This document shows, piece after piece, positions 6,595-13,587 of a DNA stretch of 13,587 nt. Source of the DNA: Phycisphaerales bacterium (lineage in GTDB: Bacteria; Planctomycetota; Phycisphaerae; Sedimentisphaerales; Anaerohalosphaeraceae); contig DRGS01000050.1 in assembly GCA_011053245.1 (NCBI GenBank), positions 1-13,587 of the forward strand, written 5' to 3'. How positions within the stretch are numbered: position 1 is the stretch's first letter; each line of letters begins with the position of its first letter. The notes under the pieces are model-generated. The model made no database searches and was not told the DNA's origin. It worked only from the letters and a program-made list of their open reading frames with translations. The translations under genes were made by a program, and so were the position numbers.

Positions 6595-6599
6595 CCTCC
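6595..6599 (-). promoter_or_regulatory. Ribosome binding site that decides the transporter start
   Basis: GGAGG at 6599-6595 overlaps the ATG at 6601 and sits five bases before GTG 6589, in the same frame. A second ATG at 6593 is out of frame. The spacing favours initiation at the GTG. Confidence 0.6.
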
Positions 6600-6616
6600 A
6601 TGTATGTAAAGGGTCG

Positions 6617-7396
6617 TTATTTCGCGGCGATGTCGAAAAGCGATAAGGTGTCACGCTCTATGATCGCGCGTATTTTTTCGCGTGGAACGCCGGGCAGATT
6701 GGTATCGGCCAGCAGCTTATTGAAACCGAGCAATGTTTCGATGCACGAACCGGCTTCGGCAAACGGATAGCCGCTGCCGAAGAGGAGCTTGTCCATAACG
6801 GATGCTTCGTGAGCGTTTATGACTATGTTGTAAACCTGCCATATCTTTGTCGGGTCGATGGTCAGGTCAGCGTAAACGTTGGGGTGCTTGCAGAGCATGC
6901 AAAGGGTCTGGTCAACGAAAGGCTGCCCCATCGAACCGATGATTATCTTCAGCGTCGGGAACGTGCGGGCAACTTCATCGATAAGGTACGGCTGGGCGTA
7001 GTCCAGAATGGCTTCGGAGGTAAACGGCGGGCTGTTGTGGAAAAATACAGGGATGCCGAGTTCTTCGGCGATCGCATAAAACCGCATCGCCCTGCTGTGC
7101 GTCGGGTGAAAACCCTTTTGCGAGCAGTACAGAACCGCGCCATGGAAACCTGCTCCGGATATAGCCGATGTGATCGCCTTGTCGGTTAGTTTATCTTCCA
7201 GAGGGTTAACGGACGCGAAACCGATGAGCTTGTCGTTTTGCCGAACCTGTTCGCTGAGCTGCTTACTATCTGCACCCTCGTCGCAGGAATCTTCAAGCAG
7301 GAAACAGGCATCGACCTTTTCACTGACTTCAAGAAAATCAGCCACTGCCAGACTATCGGACAGCGACTTTATATGTGTATGGCAGTCAACTATCAT
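6617..7396 (-). CDS. Amidohydrolase-2 family protein with incomplete metal site
   Basis: This 259-residue TIM-barrel protein belongs to the metal-dependent hydrolase/decarboxylase group (Amidohydro_2). Visible landmarks are the HxH motif at H6/H8 (MIVDCHTH), the strand-5 histidine H120 in PVFFHNSPP, and the C-terminal LLFGSGYPF (205-212). Two usual residues are changed: the histidine of the common G-H-M-G motif is Ser155 (IIIGSMG), and the aspartate of the common G-[ST]-D-Y-P motif is Gly209. Catalysis by the usual route is therefore doubtful, although I have an unverified recollection of homologues with GSGFP- or GTGFP-type endings. The ATG at 7396 has GGGAG eight bases upstream. The NSS transporter gene follows after 27 bases, so the two probably serve the same substrate. 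Confidence 0.82.
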   Translation of the reverse strand: MIVDCHTHIKSLSDSLAVADFLEVSEKVDACFLLEDSCDEGADSKQLSEQVRQNDKLIGFASVNPLEDKLTDKAITSAISGAGFHGAVLYCSQKGFHPTHSRAMRFYAIAEELGIPVFFHNSPPFTSEAILDYAQPYLIDEVARTFPTLKIIIGSMGQPFVDQTLCMLCKHPNVYADLTIDPTKIWQVYNIVINAHEASVMDKLLFGSGYPFAEAGSCIETLLGFNKLLADTNLPGVPREKIRAIIERDTLSLFDIAAK

Positions 7397-7486
7397 CTGT
7401 TATGCTCCCAATGCAATAAATACTTACTACCCTGCTTTTATCGGCTAACAAGCCCGATTATATGTAATATTTTCCAATACACCTAT

Positions 7487-7514
7487 ATTATTGCAGACTT
7501 GGCGGGCATGTCAA
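7487..7514 (-). promoter_or_regulatory. Candidate sigma70 promoter for the amidohydrolase-transporter unit
   Basis: On the minus strand TTGACA (7514-7509) is 16 bases from AATAAT (7492-7487). It would give a leader of about 85 nt before ATG 7396. A hairpin in the leader region (TCGGCT/AGCCCGA with one bulge, 7441-7457) could be an operator. Confidence 0.45.
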
Positions 7515-7595
7515 GGGCATTTTTGTTCCCGGGTTCCGGTTCGGCTAAATTCCAAAGGGGTGTTGGAAAAGATGAGTTGAAAACACCATGCAGGG

Positions 7596-8324
7596 CTAAA
7601 TGCAGGGCGGTTCGATTGCGTTACATGCCAGCCAGTTTTCGGCGAGCTTTACGAAATCGGCGAGATCCACATCACAGTCACCGTCAATATCACCTTCGAG
7701 TTCCTCTATGCATACAGGCGTATCTAACGTGGCACTCTGGATTATTATATCGTCTATGGGCACATCGCGCATTCCGCCTTCGACTTGCGTCGGCTCAGCG
7801 GAGATCGCAGCGACAACATCCATTCCGTCGATAACCCGACCAAATACGCAGTAACCAACCAGAAAATATGCATTCAAGTTCTGGGACTCATCCTCGGCGT
7901 ACTTAACATCACTTCCGTGGTCCAGGAAAAGGTTATTCGCATCGTTTATGAAAAACTCAGATGTAGCCGTATGAGGGTCAGTTGTTCTGGCCATTGCAAT
8001 AGTGCCTTGGAGGTTTGAAAGAACATTTGAGCTTTCATTAATGATCGGGTCACCGGGCGTTATCTTCACAAGGTTAGGATCAAACCCGCCGCCCTGGACC
8101 ATAAAATCGTCTATCACCCGGTGAAAGATCAACCCGTCGTAGAAACCGCTTTGGACATAATCTACAAAATTAGCGACCGTGCCAGGAGCCTGCTCTTGAT
8201 AAAGCTCTAAAACGATATCGCCGCTGACGGCTCCGGATATGTGCAGGGTAACCTGGGGATTGACCCCAGACGAAACGCCCGCGATAGCCAATAGGACCAG
8301 TAAAACAAATAAGCATGATTTCAT
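7596..8324 (-). CDS. Secreted cyclophilin-type peptidyl-prolyl isomerase with dockerin-like tail
   Basis: This 242-residue exported protein speeds cis-trans isomerisation at proline during folding outside the cytoplasm. Residues 1-20 are a signal peptide. The cyclophilin core is clear: IFHRVIDDFMVQGGGF (66-81) contains the catalytic Arg69, Phe74 and Gln77, and MARTTDPHTATSEFFIN (111-127) is typical. Phe133 stands where human CypA has the cyclosporin-binding Trp121, as in many bacterial members. About 15-20 extra residues lie between LFLDHGS and VFGRV. The tail at 211-235 is one calcium-loop dockerin-like repeat (GDIDGDCDVDLADF, then NWL), seen on many secreted planctomycete proteins and probably a sorting or anchoring tag. 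ATG 8324 follows GGAGGGAG, and a strong promoter lies just upstream, so it is transcribed alone or leads. Confidence 0.93.
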   Translation of the reverse strand: MKSCLFVLLVLLAIAGVSSGVNPQVTLHISGAVSGDIVLELYQEQAPGTVANFVDYVQSGFYDGLIFHRVIDDFMVQGGGFDPNLVKITPGDPIINESSNVLSNLQGTIAMARTTDPHTATSEFFINDANNLFLDHGSDVKYAEDESQNLNAYFLVGYCVFGRVIDGMDVVAAISAEPTQVEGGMRDVPIDDIIIQSATLDTPVCIEELEGDIDGDCDVDLADFVKLAENWLACNAIEPPCI

Positions 8325-8348
8325 TACCCAACTCCCTCCAGACGATTA

Positions 8349-8377
8349 ATTATACTAAAAAACGAGACAAAAATCAA
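8349..8377 (-). promoter_or_regulatory. Sigma70 promoter of the cyclophilin gene
   Basis: On the minus strand TTGATT (8377-8372) is exactly 17 bases from TATAAT (8354-8349). Transcription near 8342 leaves a very short leader carrying the GGAGGGAG ribosome site before ATG 8324. Confidence 0.75.
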
Positions 8378-8397
8378 GGGAATTATAAGTTTTCGGT

Positions 8398-8540
8398 CAA
8401 TGCGCAGGCAATCCGCATTAATTTGCGTTTAACGCCGCTTTTCCGGCCCACACAACAACAAGGTAAGGTCCGCATTGCCCCCAAAGGTGTCGCTGATACC
8501 GCTAATCCTGTCAGAAACGCTTTTATCCGCGATTTCCGGG
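8398..8540. other. Intergenic stretch with palindromes and a repeat shared with the Rrf2 leader
   Basis: Downstream of the beta-barrel gene there are AATGCG/CGCATT (8399-8404 with 8414-8419) and the near-perfect palindrome GCGTT-T-AACGC (8425-8435). The 15-bp word aaacgcttttatccg (8515-8529) is identical to 3729-3743. I see no clear terminator for the barrel gene and no small gene. Confidence 0.45.
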
Positions 8541-9392
8541 TTAGAACATGAATCTCGTTCCGACAATGAATCTTACTCCCTGTTTGAGTTGAGAACCCTC
8601 CTGATCCTGCCATACGGGGAATTGCACAAGCGCTTCGAAGATAAATGACGATTTTGTAAATTTAATACCGGGCGAAACAAAGAAAAGCGATTCTCCGGTA
8701 TTGGCTATGTCTCCGCTTAACCTATCCGGCAAAAGATGCTTGTAGTTAAATTCCAACACAGGCGTTACCGACATATCCGCATTTTGGCCAATGCTTAACT
8801 GATGAGCCAACGCCAGATCTACGGACAACTCATTGCCGGGGTCCATACCATTTTTCCCATCATCGGCAAAACCGTTCCATTTGTAAGATATGCTAAAATC
8901 CGATGCCCAGGGGCCGCTTCGCCATGATGCAAACAGTCCGGGTTGCAGATCCCACGTCTCGGAACCGAAATCGTCATCCCCTGTTGGAAACTCCAGCCCA
9001 AGCGTCGAAGCGAGACCGAAAGTATATTCGCGTGTGTTACGTCGGTACAATTTGTACTTGGCAAGAACGAACAGATCGTCGAATCCAGTGTCGCGGCTTA
9101 TCGATCCGGACATGGTCATTTTTTTGTGCTTGACCGGCTGCCTGACCATCAATGTCAGGTCGGACCGAAACCCATACGCCACAACCATTGGAAACGCATA
9201 GGTGTCCATCTTCTGGTCCATTGACGTAGGGTCGTTCTTGCGCTGCATATAGCGGAATTGAGAACGAACGATCCAGCGATCCTCAGGCGGGGTAAGTCCG
9301 GCATCAACGCTGATACCGCCGGCGGTTGCATTTTCCGTGATCAGTACACTCGCTGCCGCACCGACGAAGATTATCAGTAACAATTTTTTCAT
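8541..9392 (-). CDS. Outer-membrane beta-barrel protein, MetA-pathway/transporter-like
   Basis: This 283-residue protein has a signal peptide (MKKLLLIIFVGAAASVL..., cleavage likely near residue 25) and a body of alternating beta strands ending in Phe (GTRFMF), the usual mark of an outer-membrane barrel. Segments such as GLEFPTGDDD, LQPGLFAS and the ending resemble the 'MetA-pathway of phenol degradation' transporter-like family (PF13557), which is named from weak evidence and has no established substrate. An in-frame ATG exists at 9476 but lies inside the upstream gene and precedes the signal peptide. ATG 9392 is preferred, with AGGAAA upstream and the hydrophobic leader starting there. The HMA lipoprotein gene ends 25 bases before it, so the pair is probably co-transcribed and may handle a metal or redox compound at the envelope. 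Confidence 0.75.
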   Translation of the reverse strand: MKKLLLIIFVGAAASVLITENATAGGISVDAGLTPPEDRWIVRSQFRYMQRKNDPTSMDQKMDTYAFPMVVAYGFRSDLTLMVRQPVKHKKMTMSGSISRDTGFDDLFVLAKYKLYRRNTREYTFGLASTLGLEFPTGDDDFGSETWDLQPGLFASWRSGPWASDFSISYKWNGFADDGKNGMDPGNELSVDLALAHQLSIGQNADMSVTPVLEFNYKHLLPDRLSGDIANTGESLFFVSPGIKFTKSSFIFEALVQFPVWQDQEGSQLKQGVRFIVGTRFMF

Positions 9393-9417
9393 TTCTGAAA
9401 GTTTTCCTGACAAACTA

Positions 9418-9741
9418 TTAGATTTGATTACCCGGTGTGAAATTTGCCCGCCGAATTGCGTCATAAATATCCTCATCGTTTAATTCAGCTTCGGGACGCA
9501 CCGTAACTACCAGTTGCTTTTTCTGCCAATTGGCCTTGGCCTCTTGAACAGCCGGGATTTTCTTGACCAGTTTTTCCAGGCCTCCGTGACAACCGGGACA
9601 ATCCATTCCGAACACCTCATACACTCGGGTCTCGACGCCTTCCACGGACCCTATACCCGAATCCTGTTCTGCGCTATTGCAGCCGATGCCGCAAGAAAAC
9701 AGGGTCAAAAGAACCAAAACAAAAAATACATACCGCATCAT
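9418..9741 (-). CDS. Envelope lipoprotein with heavy-metal-associated (HMA) domain
   Basis: This is a 107-residue MerP/CopZ-like metal-binding domain on a lipoprotein leader. Residues 1-16 are hydrophobic and are followed by two possible lipobox cysteines (LFSC17 and GIGC21). The HMA motif is GMDCPGCHGGLEKLV, with the metal ligands Cys48 and Cys51. The rest follows the beta-alpha-beta pattern (AVQEAKANWQKKQLVVTV and an IYDAIRRANF helix). It should bind a soft metal such as copper or mercury in the periplasm. Tandem ATGs at 9741 and 9738 follow GGAG by 8-11 bases. It is the first gene of a probable two-gene unit with the barrel protein. No metal ATPase or metal regulator is visible in the window, so the metal is not identifiable. 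Confidence 0.85.
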   Translation of the reverse strand: MMRYVFFVLVLLTLFSCGIGCNSAEQDSGIGSVEGVETRVYEVFGMDCPGCHGGLEKLVKKIPAVQEAKANWQKKQLVVTVRPEAELNDEDIYDAIRRANFTPGNQI

Positions 9742-9780
9742 GTCAACATCTCCAATTTTAAACTCTTCTCAATTTCCGAT

Positions 9781-9809
9781 ATAGTACCAAAATCATCTTT
9801 CAATTGCAA
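9781..9809 (-). promoter_or_regulatory. Candidate promoter for the HMA lipoprotein unit
   Basis: On the minus strand TTGCAA (9809-9804) is 17 bases from TACTAT (9786-9781), each matching four of six consensus bases. A TTGACA farther up (9826-9821) lacks a well-placed -10 box. Confidence 0.3.
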
Positions 9810-10050
9810 CTGTTTGTACTTGTCAAGCGTTCGTAAGACTCCCTGCTAAACCATTTTCTCTGCGGCACTCAAAACCTTTTTGTCGATCCGAACACCCATA
9901 CCCGGCCCTTTCGGCACTGTCAAAAATAAAAAAACTAATCCCCCAAAAACGATTAAACGAGCATTTCTGGTTTGATTCGCCTGCACAAAAACTATATTCC
10001 GGTATTCTTCGCATAAGGAATATCGAATCTGAAAATCAGGATTTCACCAG

Positions 10051-10079
10051 TTTCTACCCCTTTGTCCTAATGCTAAAAT
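10051..10079 (+). promoter_or_regulatory. Candidate extended -10 promoter for the export lipoprotein gene
   Basis: TGCTAAAAT (10071-10079) is an extended -10 element (TGn plus TAAAAT); the -35 box 17 bases upstream (TTTCTA, 10051-10056) is poor. A start near 10086 gives a leader of about 70 nt. Confidence 0.35.
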
Positions 10080-10156
10080 GCTACGCAATACCGTTGGGGT
10101 AAGCGTTTTAGTGTAGCGCAATTAATTGGGAATCATTTCAAGAAAGGGGCAAAAAG

Positions 10157-10885
10157 ATGCATCATTCAAACATCATCATTGTTGCTGTAACTGTCGTAAT
10201 TTTAACTTTAGTGGCCGGCTGTAGTACTCCAAATGATATCGACGCATTTACAATGCCAAGTGCCGTCGATGTCATCGCGGAAAACTACATCCTCCAGCCG
10301 CCGGATCAGATCGAGGTCCATAGCGTCAACATCCCGGAGCTTCATCTACAGTTACAACAGATCCGGCCGGACGGTAAAGTCAGCTTTGAGGCCCTTGGTG
10401 AGATCAACGCAGCGGGCAAAACACCGCGAGAACTGGCACAACTGATGAACGAGAAGGCTATGATGCTCTATTCACTGCCGGGCGAAAATCCCATCGACGT
10501 GCGAGTAGCCGTATTTAACAGCAGCTACTACTATGTAATCGGACAGGTCTATTTCCCGGGCGCAAAGGTTACTACGGGTCGGGATTCGGTACTGACCGCT
10601 CTTGCCAAAGCGCAACCGACCATCCTTGCATGGAAAGACTATATAAAAGTAATAAGACCCTCTGCCGATCCCGGTGTTCCGTCGAAGATATTTGAGTTTA
10701 ACTATAACGATATGGTGATCAAGGGCGACACAGCCAGAAATGTTCTCCTCGAAGAAGGTGACATCATATACGTTCAGCCCACTATACTCGCCGCTATAGG
10801 TTTGGTAGTCGAAGAAGCTCTCCGTCCGGTAGGCCGGGCCTTCGCTACGGTAAACATTATGCAGGGGCCGGGAACGTCGCCGTAA
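10157..10885 (+). CDS. Polysaccharide export lipoprotein (Wza/GumB-like, Poly_export and SLBB)
   Basis: This 242-residue outer-membrane lipoprotein is of the type that forms the periplasmic and outer-membrane channel for capsule or exopolysaccharide. A leader with lipobox LVAG-C22 is followed by the Poly_export domain (about 43-118: YILQPPDQIEVHS, then IRPDGKVSFEALGEINAAGKT). An SLBB-like segment (about 122-170, YYYVIGQVYFPGAKV) comes next, and the domain ends in EEGDIIYVQPT. E. coli Wza is longer (about 379 residues), so this is a short, single-SLBB form. The ribosome site is weak (AAGAAAGGGGC about nine bases upstream). An unrecognised membrane protein gene follows after 39 bases. No polysaccharide co-polymerase, flippase or glycosyltransferase is in the window, so it is an orphan here. 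Confidence 0.88.
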   Translation: MHHSNIIIVAVTVVILTLVAGCSTPNDIDAFTMPSAVDVIAENYILQPPDQIEVHSVNIPELHLQLQQIRPDGKVSFEALGEINAAGKTPRELAQLMNEKAMMLYSLPGENPIDVRVAVFNSSYYYVIGQVYFPGAKVTTGRDSVLTALAKAQPTILAWKDYIKVIRPSADPGVPSKIFEFNYNDMVIKGDTARNVLLEEGDIIYVQPTILAAIGLVVEEALRPVGRAFATVNIMQGPGTSP

Positions 10886-10924
10886 ACCGAATCGCCAGCT
10901 AAACTATGCTCAGGATCCAGGTCC

Positions 10925-11743
10925 ATGACTAAATATCATACTTTAAAGAATACTCATCTTGCGGGTATCGTACTGCTGATCGTTAGCGTCGCCTACATGC
11001 TCGTATATGCTTTGCGCCAGGCAGGTCAAAGCTGGTTGCTGATCCTGTCGCTGTCGGGACACTCGTCGGTAATGATCTTTCTGATGTTGTGCCTGTACCT
11101 TTTCGCTATTTCAAGGGGCGCTGGCAAGCGGCGAAGAGCATCTGTCGAAAATCCGTTAACGGCCTCTAACCACTATCTTCTTGTCTATAGTTTAAGCCCG
11201 TTTATCGGTGCGCTGGCAGGGATCATTGTCTCCTTAAGCATAGATCGACCTTACAACTTAGCTGCAATGATCTCCGGCGGCACAATGTTAGCAAGTTTTT
11301 TGGCGTGGATAGTGATCGACCCGGCTTTGGGACTATTGGAGACGTTCTTTCCGGAAAGTCGGTTCCGTCGCCTCAAGCGACAGGCAATTGCAAGGTCAGC
11401 TCGTGTTACTCAGCAAAAAGAAAACCGCCGGCTTTTGACAGGAATAGAAACACAGCACCGGCAACAGCACCGGCAATGGCAAAGCCAACTCAGCGATGAT
11501 ACCGATAGACTGACCGAGATGATACGTCAGAGTACGATCTCCGGAACCGAAGATAGAGCTGCCGCGGTGCAGATCGCCGTTAAGGCATGGCAAATGGGCG
11601 GCGGTCCATGCATGAAATATCTACATGATATGGCTTTGGATCGATATAAAGATAAATATGGCCAGAGCGTCCAATTCGATTGCCTGGCATATTGGTGGGA
11701 CGGCGTCGGAAACTGGCATAGCCAGTGGACACTCGCAAATTGA
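10925..11743 (+). CDS. Four-helix membrane protein of unknown function
   Basis: I do not recognise this 272-residue protein. It has four predicted membrane segments at about 12-30, 45-63, 84-104 and 112-132. A basic segment follows (FRRLKRQAIARSAR, 147-160), then a polar, Gln-rich, probably helical or coiled-coil stretch (QQKENRR...ETQHRQQHRQWQSQ, 163-188), and a soluble C-terminal part rich in aromatic residues (CLAYWWDG...NWHSQW). It starts at ATG 10925 after a modest AGG-containing site. It lies 39 bases behind the export lipoprotein with no terminator between, so it is probably co-transcribed. It may be an accessory inner-membrane component of that export system, but this rests on position only. 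Confidence 0.75.
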   Translation: MTKYHTLKNTHLAGIVLLIVSVAYMLVYALRQAGQSWLLILSLSGHSSVMIFLMLCLYLFAISRGAGKRRRASVENPLTASNHYLLVYSLSPFIGALAGIIVSLSIDRPYNLAAMISGGTMLASFLAWIVIDPALGLLETFFPESRFRRLKRQAIARSARVTQQKENRRLLTGIETQHRQQHRQWQSQLSDDTDRLTEMIRQSTISGTEDRAAAVQIAVKAWQMGGGPCMKYLHDMALDRYKDKYGQSVQFDCLAYWWDGVGNWHSQWTLAN

Positions 11744-11794
11744 CAACTGAGTGGAGCATCCACAATCACCTGTACAAACTGTCAAGGATCGGTA

Positions 11795-11824
11795 ACGTCG
11801 CGACATATATATATGCCGCGACGT
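11795..11824. terminator. Candidate bidirectional terminator hairpin between convergent genes
   Basis: ACGTCGCG (11795-11802) pairs with CGCGACGT (11817-11824); after one mismatch the stem continues into the self-complementary CATATATATATG. There is no T-run, so it is either a rho-assisted terminator or a structural hairpin. It sits between the ends of the membrane protein gene (11743) and the isomerase gene (11862). Confidence 0.5.
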
Positions 11825-11861
11825 AATTTCAGTGTTTTACGACAAGAACTAATTTGAGTCA

Positions 11862-13577
11862 CTAAATCGATTTATAATGATCTTCGCCGCCGTTAAGATG
11901 ATATATCAAGGGCAGAGGTCGATCGACGCCTTCAATAAATTTTGGCCGTGCCGCCCACGGAGTCGTACTTAGCACACCCGTCAGATCCATCCAATGCTGC
12001 AAGCGGGCAACCGGCAGGTTCCATGTCATATGGAAGTGGTTGGCCGGAGCATATTGCTTATACTCAAGCATGCTGGCGTATTTCGGCACAACAAATGTAT
12101 GCGGCCAAGCCGGCGTTGTCAGATCGCACATAGCCTTGGCAAGTTTACCAGGTACAGACGTCGAATAGGCTTCGTCCCAGATCAAGCTGAATTTGTTATT
12201 CAGACTGCTGTAAGCTATACGTCCGGCAATTCCTTCGATTCCCGCAGGCGACATAAATGTCACGCTGTTACCGCCGCCGGGGAAGTAGCCCTCATCGGCT
12301 AATGGCATTGAAATGCCCTTCATGATCTGTGACATAGAAGCGCCCGGCTTGGCCGCCCAGTCGAAAGACGCGCTGCCGGAATTATCCCCGTCAACCAGAC
12401 CCTTTGTAATGTAATCGGCCTTGGCATTTACCTTCACGCCGATCTTACCAGCCAATTCTTTGATCTCCCAGCCTTCCCAGACTTTTCTAAAGTCCATAAA
12501 CAACGGCGGATTACCGCCAGAGAGATACGTCATAAACAGCATGGTCAGCAAGCCCTGCGCATCCGCTTCGGTCGCATAAGGCAATGGAGCCTTCGGACCG
12601 TTATGATCGAATGTACTGTTAAACAACGACTCCATACAATCGGCAACCGGCAGCGGCAGACCTCGCATATCGCTGCCCCATTCAAGCTGACTCATAAAGC
12701 CACCGCCAATCGCATTAAGATCAGCCATCAAGTCACGGTTGATCAGATACATCGCAAGGCTTGTGTCAAAACGTTCGCTGTCGGCTTCGGTTTTGATCTC
12801 AAGCCGTTTGCCGATATGCCTATTAACCCACGCCCTCAGTGCCTTAAGCTCCTTCTTGTCATAAGCGCCTTTACTAAGCATATCCGAAAGGAGTTTCATG
12901 TCGAGCCTGGTGATCTCAAGGCCGAACGTATTTCTCGTCGGCAGGATATGCGCCAATGCCGTCTCCATACCCATCGAATCGTGACCGAATATCATCACAC
13001 GTCTGCCCTTGATCGCAACCGCCGTCACCGCCGCATAGCACCAATCGATCAATGCCGTTGCCGTCGCTGCCGACATTTTCGGATTCTGCCCTGTGTCGGG
13101 CCAGTTACCTACATTAAGTGTGACCATTTTGCCGTATTGACTGATCGCTCCGGCTAATGCATGAGCATAAACAACGCCCGGTTTCGGCCCGCTGTTGCCG
13201 CAGGTAATATTGATCGGTGTATCCTTCGGGAACTGCTGTAGCAAAGAAATAGTCGTCAACTGAGGGAACGCCCATGTATCGGGAGCGCATACTAATATAC
13301 TCACACCCGCCTTGCGGAACTGCTGAGCTACCACATCCGCTTGAGCTTCGCTGTCGATCAGAACAGAGGAGTATACCACCGGTACAGCGGTCTTATCGGG
13401 AAGCACGACCTTACCGCTGATCGTATCGGCGGTCATCGCAATAATATTCTGGGCACGCTTGCGGCTCGCCTCATCAATTCGCGGATCACAAGGGGAAAAA
13501 ACGCCGATCACCGGCACTTTAGGAGAGCTTGTTCTAATTCTCGGTAAACATGTAGCACTGTTTTTTTTCTTTGCCAT
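11862..13577 (-). CDS. L-fucose/L-arabinose isomerase family protein (FucI-like)
   Basis: This 571-residue cytoplasmic enzyme is close in length to E. coli FucI (591). The family interconverts aldoses and ketoses (L-fucose to L-fuculose) using manganese. The catalytic set is recognisable: Glu337 in YATEADAQGLLTMLF and Asp362 in PPLFMDFR, separated by 25 residues against 24 in FucI, and a C-terminal His514 in PANHFHMTWN as the likely third ligand. The N-terminal half has the expected alternating alpha/beta pattern (VPVIGVFSPCDPRID, then VSILVCAPDTWAFPQ). ATG 13577 is used; only ten bases of upstream sequence are present, with no clear ribosome site among them. Eight consecutive As lie a few codons in. 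Fucose kinase and aldolase genes are absent from the window, so the exact sugar is uncertain. Confidence 0.85.
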   Translation of the reverse strand: MAKKKNSATCLPRIRTSSPKVPVIGVFSPCDPRIDEASRKRAQNIIAMTADTISGKVVLPDKTAVPVVYSSVLIDSEAQADVVAQQFRKAGVSILVCAPDTWAFPQLTTISLLQQFPKDTPINITCGNSGPKPGVVYAHALAGAISQYGKMVTLNVGNWPDTGQNPKMSAATATALIDWCYAAVTAVAIKGRRVMIFGHDSMGMETALAHILPTRNTFGLEITRLDMKLLSDMLSKGAYDKKELKALRAWVNRHIGKRLEIKTEADSERFDTSLAMYLINRDLMADLNAIGGGFMSQLEWGSDMRGLPLPVADCMESLFNSTFDHNGPKAPLPYATEADAQGLLTMLFMTYLSGGNPPLFMDFRKVWEGWEIKELAGKIGVKVNAKADYITKGLVDGDNSGSASFDWAAKPGASMSQIMKGISMPLADEGYFPGGGNSVTFMSPAGIEGIAGRIAYSSLNNKFSLIWDEAYSTSVPGKLAKAMCDLTTPAWPHTFVVPKYASMLEYKQYAPANHFHMTWNLPVARLQHWMDLTGVLSTTPWAARPKFIEGVDRPLPLIYHLNGGEDHYKSI

Positions 13578-13587
13578 GGTATTATCC

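Larger units (their letters stand above)
9742..10156. other. Divergent intergenic region
   Basis: There are 415 bases between the HMA lipoprotein (minus) and the polysaccharide export lipoprotein (plus). It contains candidate promoters for both sides (9781-9809 and 10051-10079), a 7-bp inverted repeat ATATTCC/GGAATAT (9994-10000 with 10017-10023), a small CTGA/TCAG hairpin near 10029-10040 and overlapping stems at 10072-10117. The short minus-strand frame at 9823-10014 has no ribosome site or recognisable product. No gene is supported. Confidence 0.5.

Noticed and set aside
9393..9476. 28-residue N-terminal extension of the beta-barrel protein (ATG 9476)
   Set aside because: It would overlap the HMA lipoprotein gene and bury the signal peptide. 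ATG 9392 has its own ribosome site.
9823..10014. Minus-strand 63-residue frame
   Set aside because: It has no Shine-Dalgarno site or family resemblance, and it lies in the divergent promoter region.

Overview
The window most likely comes from a planctomycete of the Phycisphaerae type, probably a metagenome contig. The evidence is a secreted cyclophilin ending in a single dockerin-like tail (GDIDGDCDVD...ADF...NWL), a beta-helix protein fused to a DUF4034 domain, and long AT-rich intergenic DNA packed with small hairpins and degenerate repeats, which I recall from such genomes. This assignment is an inference; there is no rRNA or other phylogenetic marker here.

Layout. (1) 1-2226, minus: a secreted or membrane-anchored right-handed beta-helix (NosD-like) protein with a C-terminal DUF4034 domain. 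It runs off the left edge, where the first 48 bases are a perfect inverted copy of 175-222, so the end of the contig looks folded back. (2) 2227-3810: about 1.6 kb with no credible protein gene. It holds a perfect-consensus sigma70 promoter with no gene behind it, a tandem 49-bp repeat whose hairpin stems covary, dispersed hairpins, and a structured leader in front of the next gene. (3) 3811-4487, plus: an Rrf2-type regulator and a MazG-like pyrophosphohydrolase, closed by a strong terminator. (4) 9741-4559, minus: a metal-binding (HMA) lipoprotein and a beta-barrel protein; then a secreted cyclophilin under its own promoter; then an amidohydrolase-fold protein lacking two usual metal/catalytic residues, followed by a sodium-dependent (NSS) transporter with an extra C-terminal membrane region. 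(5) 10157-11743, plus: a Wza/GumB-type polysaccharide export lipoprotein and an unrecognised four-helix membrane protein. (6) 13577-11862, minus: an L-fucose isomerase-family protein with its Glu/Asp/His catalytic set.

The genes form several small independent units rather than one pathway. The clearest functional pairs are Rrf2+MazG, HMA lipoprotein+outer-membrane barrel, amidohydrolase-fold protein+NSS symporter, and export lipoprotein+membrane protein. The left 3.8 kb is visibly richer in A+T than the rest. Best candidates for something undescribed are the noncoding block (consensus promoter plus covarying hairpins), the beta-helix/DUF4034 fusion with its stacked-cysteine coils, and the metal-site-degenerate amidohydrolase next to a symporter.
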